Below the pieces are notes generated by a model. The model did no database searches. It worked only from the letters and a program-made list of their open reading frames with translations, and was not told where the DNA came from. Source: Balneolia bacterium (GTDB taxonomy: Bacteria; Bacteroidota; Rhodothermia; Balneolales; Cyclonatronaceae). From it: a stretch of DNA of 10,039 nt. The stretch covers positions 1-10,039 of the forward strand of contig PXAI01000230.1 in assembly GCA_003567135.1 (NCBI GenBank), given 5' to 3'. The position numbers and the translations under genes were made by a program. This document shows, piece by piece, positions 5,931-10,039 of this stretch. The number at the start of each line of letters is the position of its first letter. Position 1 is the stretch's first letter.

Positions 5931-7169
5931 TTAAAAGTCGTTTTCGATCAGGTTGCCGGTCAGATAATCGAGTTCGGTTATCACGGTGTTACGCTGTGTT
6001 TCGGCTTCGTTGAGCTTCATTTCAAGATCCAGAAGCTGGCGCTGAAGCTGGATGATCTCCTCAAAAGCGGAGCGGCCGCCGGCAAGGCTTTCCATCGATA
6101 AATCAAGCGCGCGGCGTACGGCAGGAATCAGCTGATATCTGTACATGTTGATGTCGCGCAGCGCTGTATCAAGCTTCATCCGGTTTTCCTGCAGATCAGC
6201 GCTCAGGCGGTTGTGCATTTCCTGCCGGATTTCATCTGTCTGCCTGCGCTGTATATTCGCCTGCTGCCGGCGCGCCCGGTACTGGCTGCGGTAAACGGGC
6301 AGGCCGATGTCCACCCTGACCATCACCGCATCAATCCGGTTCGGATCGTAAAATCCCGGCCCCATACTCATCATGCCCAGGCCAACATTGAAGTTTGGGA
6401 GGCCTTCCAGGCGGGCGCGTTCCTCATCGGTTTGAGCCACATCCCGCATTTTATCAATCTGCATGAATTGCGGGTTCGATGTGACTTGACCGTCCTCAGG
6501 AGCCTGCGGAGCATCAAGCAGATGATACAGCTCGATTTCGGTATCCTTATCCCGGTTTAAAAGCGCGTTAAACTGCGTTTTCTGATACCGGAGTCGATTT
6601 TCAAGTCCTGAAATCCGGTTGATGATTTCATCCTGCTCAATGCCGATCCGGATTAAATCCACCTGCGTGGCGCGTCCGGTTTCGAGGCGCGTAAGGAATT
6701 GCTTTTCGATGGAATCCAGCAGCTCAAGATTGGCCTGAAGCGTGAAAATATGATGATACGTTTCGTGCATCATGTACCAGCTGAGCCGGACTTCCCGGAT
6801 CAGATCGTTCTGGCTCTGCTGCAAAACGGATGATCTCACATCCGCAAGCTGATCGTAATAACGCCGGTTGGTGCTCAGCGTGCCAAACCAGGGCAGCGAC
6901 TGCATGACCATCATGGAAAACCGGTCCATACTGTCGCGGCTCCATACGTCGTATTCCAGCTCAACCATGGGATTTCCGAGCCGGCCGAACCGGGTCGATT
7001 CGAGTCTGGCCGACTCCACGTCCGACGCATCTGCCTTAACTCCCGGATTGTTTTCCAGGGCGTGCTGAATGTGCATCCGGAGCGCTTCTTCGCCCGTAGC
7101 GGGGCTTTGTGCCTGCACGGAAAAAGCAAAAACCGGAAGAATAAATATCAGGGTGATCAGGTATTTCAT
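5931..7169 (-). CDS. cusC: TolC-family outer-membrane efflux protein (CusC-like)
   Basis: A 412-residue outer-membrane channel subunit completing the efflux complex. Residues 1-20 are a signal peptide ending in VQA before QSPATG; there is no lipobox cysteine, unlike the lipoprotein CusC of E. coli. The body shows the two-fold outer-membrane efflux protein layout: long amphipathic helices (about 105-205 and 295-400) alternating with barrel strands. PMVELEYDV and SLPWFGTL lie in the first half, and NFNVGLGMMSMG with VRVDIGLPVYR in the second. Methionines cluster in both strand regions (M81, M86, M87, M89; M266, M267, M269), which fits but does not prove copper or silver traffic. The ATG overlaps the cusA stop in ATGA, so translation is probably coupled. 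It is slightly shorter than usual for the family, but no domain is missing. Confidence 0.9.
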   Translation of the reverse strand: MKYLITLIFILPVFAFSVQAQSPATGEEALRMHIQHALENNPGVKADASDVESARLESTRFGRLGNPMVELEYDVWSRDSMDRFSMMVMQSLPWFGTLSTNRRYYDQLADVRSSVLQQSQNDLIREVRLSWYMMHETYHHIFTLQANLELLDSIEKQFLTRLETGRATQVDLIRIGIEQDEIINRISGLENRLRYQKTQFNALLNRDKDTEIELYHLLDAPQAPEDGQVTSNPQFMQIDKMRDVAQTDEERARLEGLPNFNVGLGMMSMGPGFYDPNRIDAVMVRVDIGLPVYRSQYRARRQQANIQRRQTDEIRQEMHNRLSADLQENRMKLDTALRDINMYRYQLIPAVRRALDLSMESLAGGRSAFEEIIQLQRQLLDLEMKLNEAETQRNTVITELDYLTGNLIENDF

Positions 7170-7180
7170 AAGCCCACCTC
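7166..7180 (-). promoter_or_regulatory. cusA-cusC ATGA overlap with Shine-Dalgarno
   Basis: The cusC ATG (7169-7167) and cusA stop TGA (7168-7166) overlap as ATGA. GAGGTG (plus 7175-7180), inside the end of cusA, is a good ribosome site 5 bases from that ATG. This fixes the cusC start and implies coupled synthesis of pump and channel. Confidence 0.6.
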
Positions 7181-10039
7181 ACCGTTTTTTGTTTGTCTTT
7201 TTAGTTTCATTTCCATCCAAAGTGAGAAGAGTACGGGTACAATAAACAGGGTGATGATCTGGAAGAACATCCCGCCGAAAACCGGAACCGCCATCGGAAT
7301 CATAATGTCTGATCCTTTTCCGGTTGAGGTAAGAATCGGGAGCAGGGCGAGCATCGTGGTGGCGGTGGTCATCAGGCAGGGCCGCACGCGGCGAAGTCCC
7401 GCCTGAATGGTGGCTTTGCGGATGCCTTCCAGAGAGTCAGTCTGGATTTTTTCGTAGGATTGTTTCAGATACGTTGCCATCACCACGCCGTCGTCCACGG
7501 CGATGCCGAACAGGACGAGGAACCCGACCCAAACCGCCACGCTCAGGTTTACCGGGCTGACCTGAAGCAGTTCAGCCTGATTGACCCCGAATATGGAGAA
7601 ATCGAGAAACCAAGACTGCCCGTAGAGCCAGAGCATCACAAATCCGCCGGCCCAGGCAATGACGATTCCGCTGAAGATGATGAAACTCATCGTTGCCGAC
7701 CGGAACTGAAACCAAATCAGCAAAAATATGGTGATCAGGGTGATCGGCAGGATCAGCATCAGGCGCTCGGCGGCTCGCTGCTGATTTTTGAATTCGCCTT
7801 CAAATGTATAGCTCACGCCGGTCGGCACGCTCAGGTTTCCGGCAGCAATTTGCTCATCCAGATGCCGGCGGACTTTCTCCACGGTTTCGACAGCACTGGC
7901 TCCTGCAACGTGATCGAATGTGACGTAATTAACCAGGAACGTGTTTTCGCTGCGGATGCTCATCGGGCCGGTTGTAAACCGTATGTCCGCAACCTGCCCC
8001 AGCGGCACCTGATAGCCCGATGGCGTCGGTACGAGAATTCGCGACATCGCCTCGGGCGTATTGCGGTATTCACGGGCGTAGCGTACTCTTACGGGATAAC
8101 GCTCGCGCCCTTCAACCGTAGTCGTAAGCGTAACGCCGCCAATGGCCGTGCTGATTACATCCTGGACGGCTCCAACGGAAAGCCCGTGCCGGCCGGCTTC
8201 CCTGCGGTCGATATCAATCTCGATGTACGGTTTTCCAACCACGCGGTCAGCAAAAACCGACGGCCCTCTTACGTCTTCCACGCTTCTGAGCTCATCCTCC
8301 AGGCGGATGGAAAATTCGTCAATCGTTTCCAGATCAGGGCCGCTGACTTTGATTCCCATATTCGCCCGCATTCCGGTCTGAAGCATCACAATACGCGTTT
8401 CGATGGGCTGGAGTTTTGGGGCGGATGTGGTACCCGGAATGTTCGAAGCCGCCACAATCTCATTCCAGATGTCATCCGGACTCCGGATTTCATCCCTCCA
8501 CTGCCGGTAAAAACGTCCGCGGCGGTCTGGAATCAGGTGGCCGTCATCATCCCGCACAAATTCTCCGCTGCGATCGGTTCTGAACCGCACCCGGCGCCCG
8601 CGTTCATCCGTTTTATATTCGCTTTTGTAGATGATCACGTTCTCGAACATGGAAATCGGCGCGGGATCAAGCGGAGTTTCGGCGCGGCCGATTTTTCCGA
8701 CCACCTTTTCAACTTCCGGAATGGATGAAACGCGCATATCCATTTTTCGGACGACGTCAACCACTTCTTCCATGCCGGCGTGGGGCATGGTGGTGGGCAT
8801 TACAAGAAACGAGCCTTCATCCAGATCGGGCATGAATTCGCGGTTCAGGCCGGGGAAGAGGTCGCTTGCGGATGTCCAGACTTCGGAATCCCGGACTTCC
8901 AGCCCGACGGCTTCAAACGGATATGCCAAAAAGGCGAATGTCCGGTCGAATCCGCGCCAGCTCATCAGCCCGACAATCAGAATAATCGCCGGGATCACAA
9001 AAAAGGCACTTCTGTTTTTCAGAAATAGTTCCAGAATTCGCGGATAGAAGTGGATAAATATCCTGAAAAAACCCAGCAGCAGTGCCACGAGGATAATCAC
9101 GTAGAGTACGTTTACAAACGTGGAGAATCCGGGCCCCATCGGCAGCCAGTTGATGGCGAGCAGCCAGCCCACAACCAGAAAAATGATGCCGATATTAATG
9201 TAGTTGCGCCACGGTTCGGGTTCATACGGGCTGAAATGCCAGAAGAGATTGTTCGCTGCCAGAGCCAGAATCGTGAACCCTGCCCAGGTTTCGAAAAAGA
9301 GGATAACCAGTCCGGCTGCGGCAAGCAGGATATTCCAGAACAGGCGGGCGGTTCGGGTGCCGGCTTTCCGGGAGAACATCCAGTGTGCGAATGCGGGAAT
9401 CATGGTTATGATGATAATCAGCGTGGCGATAAGCACGAACGTTTTGGTGAACGCCAGCGGGCCGAACAGTTTACCTTCAGAATGCTGCAGCAGAAATACG
9501 GGCAGGAAACTGATGATGGTGGTCAGGAGCGCCGTAATGACCGCCGGTGCCACCTCAACCGTGGATTCGTAAATGATTTCGAGCCGGTCTTTCCCGGGAT
9601 TTGCCTCCTCCAGATTTCGCAGCATATTTTCTGTGAGGATGATCCCCATATCCACCACCACACCGATAGAAATCGCGATTCCCGCCAGCGCCACAACGTT
9701 TGCGTCGATGCCGAGGTGGCGCATCATAATGAAACTCATGAGCACGGCTACCGGAAGCAGCGCCGAAATGAGCATCGAAGAGCGAAGATGAAGCAGCATG
9801 ATGATGACGACCAGAATTGTAATCAAAATCTGGAGCGTAAGGGCTTCTTCAAGCGTGCCGAGCGTTTCGTAAATCAGGCCGGTACGGTCGTAAAATGGCA
9901 CAATTTTAATCTGGGATATGGTGCCGTCTGCGAGTTCTTTAGTTGGAAGGCCGGATGAGATTTCCTCAATTTTTTCCTTCACGTTTTCAATAACCTGAAG
10001 TGGATTTTCTCCGAACCGGGCCACGACCACGCCGCCAAC
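7166..10039 (-). CDS. cusA: CusA-like heavy-metal RND efflux pump, N-terminus beyond window
   Basis: This is the inner-membrane, proton-driven pump of the tripartite complex. The frame is open to the window edge, where VGG precedes VVVARFGENPLQVIENVK, matching about residue 300 of E. coli CusA; a GTG at 10030 is therefore not the start. Residue numbers here count from that GTG. GIAISIGVVVDMG holds the membrane aspartate D127 (D405 in CusA), and PLAFTKTF, EFMPDLDEGSFLVMP, RIVMLQTG (M549), VDDGVVM (D846) and RRVRPCLMT follow in the family order. The pattern around D127 lacks the first Asp of divalent-metal CzcA pumps, so a monovalent Cu/Ag pump is favoured. Two insertions stand out: four extra hydrophobic segments (about 228-325) and a charged loop (about 470-515). 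Several substrate-path methionines of E. coli CusA are replaced. Identity as a heavy-metal RND pump is near certain; the exact metal is less so. Confidence 0.95.
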   Translation of the reverse strand, partial: VGGVVVARFGENPLQVIENVKEKIEEISSGLPTKELADGTISQIKIVPFYDRTGLIYETLGTLEEALTLQILITILVVIIMLLHLRSSMLISALLPVAVLMSFIMMRHLGIDANVVALAGIAISIGVVVDMGIILTENMLRNLEEANPGKDRLEIIYESTVEVAPAVITALLTTIISFLPVFLLQHSEGKLFGPLAFTKTFVLIATLIIIITMIPAFAHWMFSRKAGTRTARLFWNILLAAAGLVILFFETWAGFTILALAANNLFWHFSPYEPEPWRNYINIGIIFLVVGWLLAINWLPMGPGFSTFVNVLYVIILVALLLGFFRIFIHFYPRILELFLKNRSAFFVIPAIILIVGLMSWRGFDRTFAFLAYPFEAVGLEVRDSEVWTSASDLFPGLNREFMPDLDEGSFLVMPTTMPHAGMEEVVDVVRKMDMRVSSIPEVEKVVGKIGRAETPLDPAPISMFENVIIYKSEYKTDERGRRVRFRTDRSGEFVRDDDGHLIPDRRGRFYRQWRDEIRSPDDIWNEIVAASNIPGTTSAPKLQPIETRIVMLQTGMRANMGIKVSGPDLETIDEFSIRLEDELRSVEDVRGPSVFADRVVGKPYIEIDIDRREAGRHGLSVGAVQDVISTAIGGVTLTTTVEGRERYPVRVRYAREYRNTPEAMSRILVPTPSGYQVPLGQVADIRFTTGPMSIRSENTFLVNYVTFDHVAGASAVETVEKVRRHLDEQIAAGNLSVPTGVSYTFEGEFKNQQRAAERLMLILPITLITIFLLIWFQFRSATMSFIIFSGIVIAWAGGFVMLWLYGQSWFLDFSIFGVNQAELLQVSPVNLSVAVWVGFLVLFGIAVDDGVVMATYLKQSYEKIQTDSLEGIRKATIQAGLRRVRPCLMTTATTMLALLPILTSTGKGSDIMIPMAVPVFGGMFFQIITLFIVPVLFSLWMEMKLKRQTKNGEVGL

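Noticed and set aside
7460..8728. A 422-codon open frame on the plus strand opposite cusA
   Set aside because: It is the mirror of a strongly conserved RND gene in GC-rich DNA. The translation is rich in His, Asn and Arg with no recognisable domain or ribosome site.
9050..9958. A 302-codon open frame on the plus strand opposite cusA
   Set aside because: Low-complexity, highly charged translation, antisense to conserved membrane helices; a shadow frame.
10028..10030. GTG at 10030 as the true start of cusA
   Set aside because: The frame remains open to the window edge and the sequence begins mid-domain at about residue 300 of the family, so the gene continues beyond the window.

Overview
All recognisable genes in this window lie on the minus strand, so transcription runs from high to low coordinates. 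The protein architectures look like the Bacteroidota/Balneolota/Rhodothermota side of the tree: a CusA with extra hydrophobic segments, a CusB with both an N-terminal heavy-metal-binding domain and a C-terminal DUF3347-like domain, a CPH-type CopB and weak Shine-Dalgarno sites. I infer this from memory of the families; no marker gene is present to prove it.

Region 10039-4166 is a tripartite heavy-metal efflux operon of the Cus type in the order cusA (5' end beyond the window), cusC (TolC family) and cusB. cusA and cusC overlap by four bases (ATGA), and cusC and cusB are 22 bases apart. CusA is the proton-driven inner-membrane RND pump, CusB the periplasmic adaptor and CusC the outer-membrane channel. 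Together they would export Cu(I)/Ag(I)-like cations from the periplasm and inner membrane to the outside.

Region 4165-4034 is an intergenic stretch with a perfect 16-bp-stem palindrome. After it comes copB (4033-1955), a P1B-3 metal ATPase with a very His-rich N-terminus that would move copper from cytoplasm to periplasm, where Cus could take over. Next is a four-helix DUF2231 membrane protein fused through a coiled coil to a LamG/DUF1080-like domain (1886-828). Its position suggests a link to the metal cassette, but its function is unknown. No metal-responsive regulator is visible in the window.

Region 779-1 is visibly more AT-rich and carries toxin-antitoxin material. A VapB/VapC pair (antitoxin 743-549, PIN toxin 549-175) is followed by the first 26 codons of a second antitoxin of the Phd/YefM type (79-1, cut by the window edge), preceded by a perfect 9-bp inverted repeat. 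Two tandem toxin-antitoxin loci beside a metal-resistance block fit an accessory or mobile region, but no transposase, integrase or attachment site is visible. I did not find a clearly new system. The best leads are the DUF2231 fusion beside copB, the substituted metal and proton residues in CusA, the HH-for-HP change in CopB and the palindromic intergenic element.
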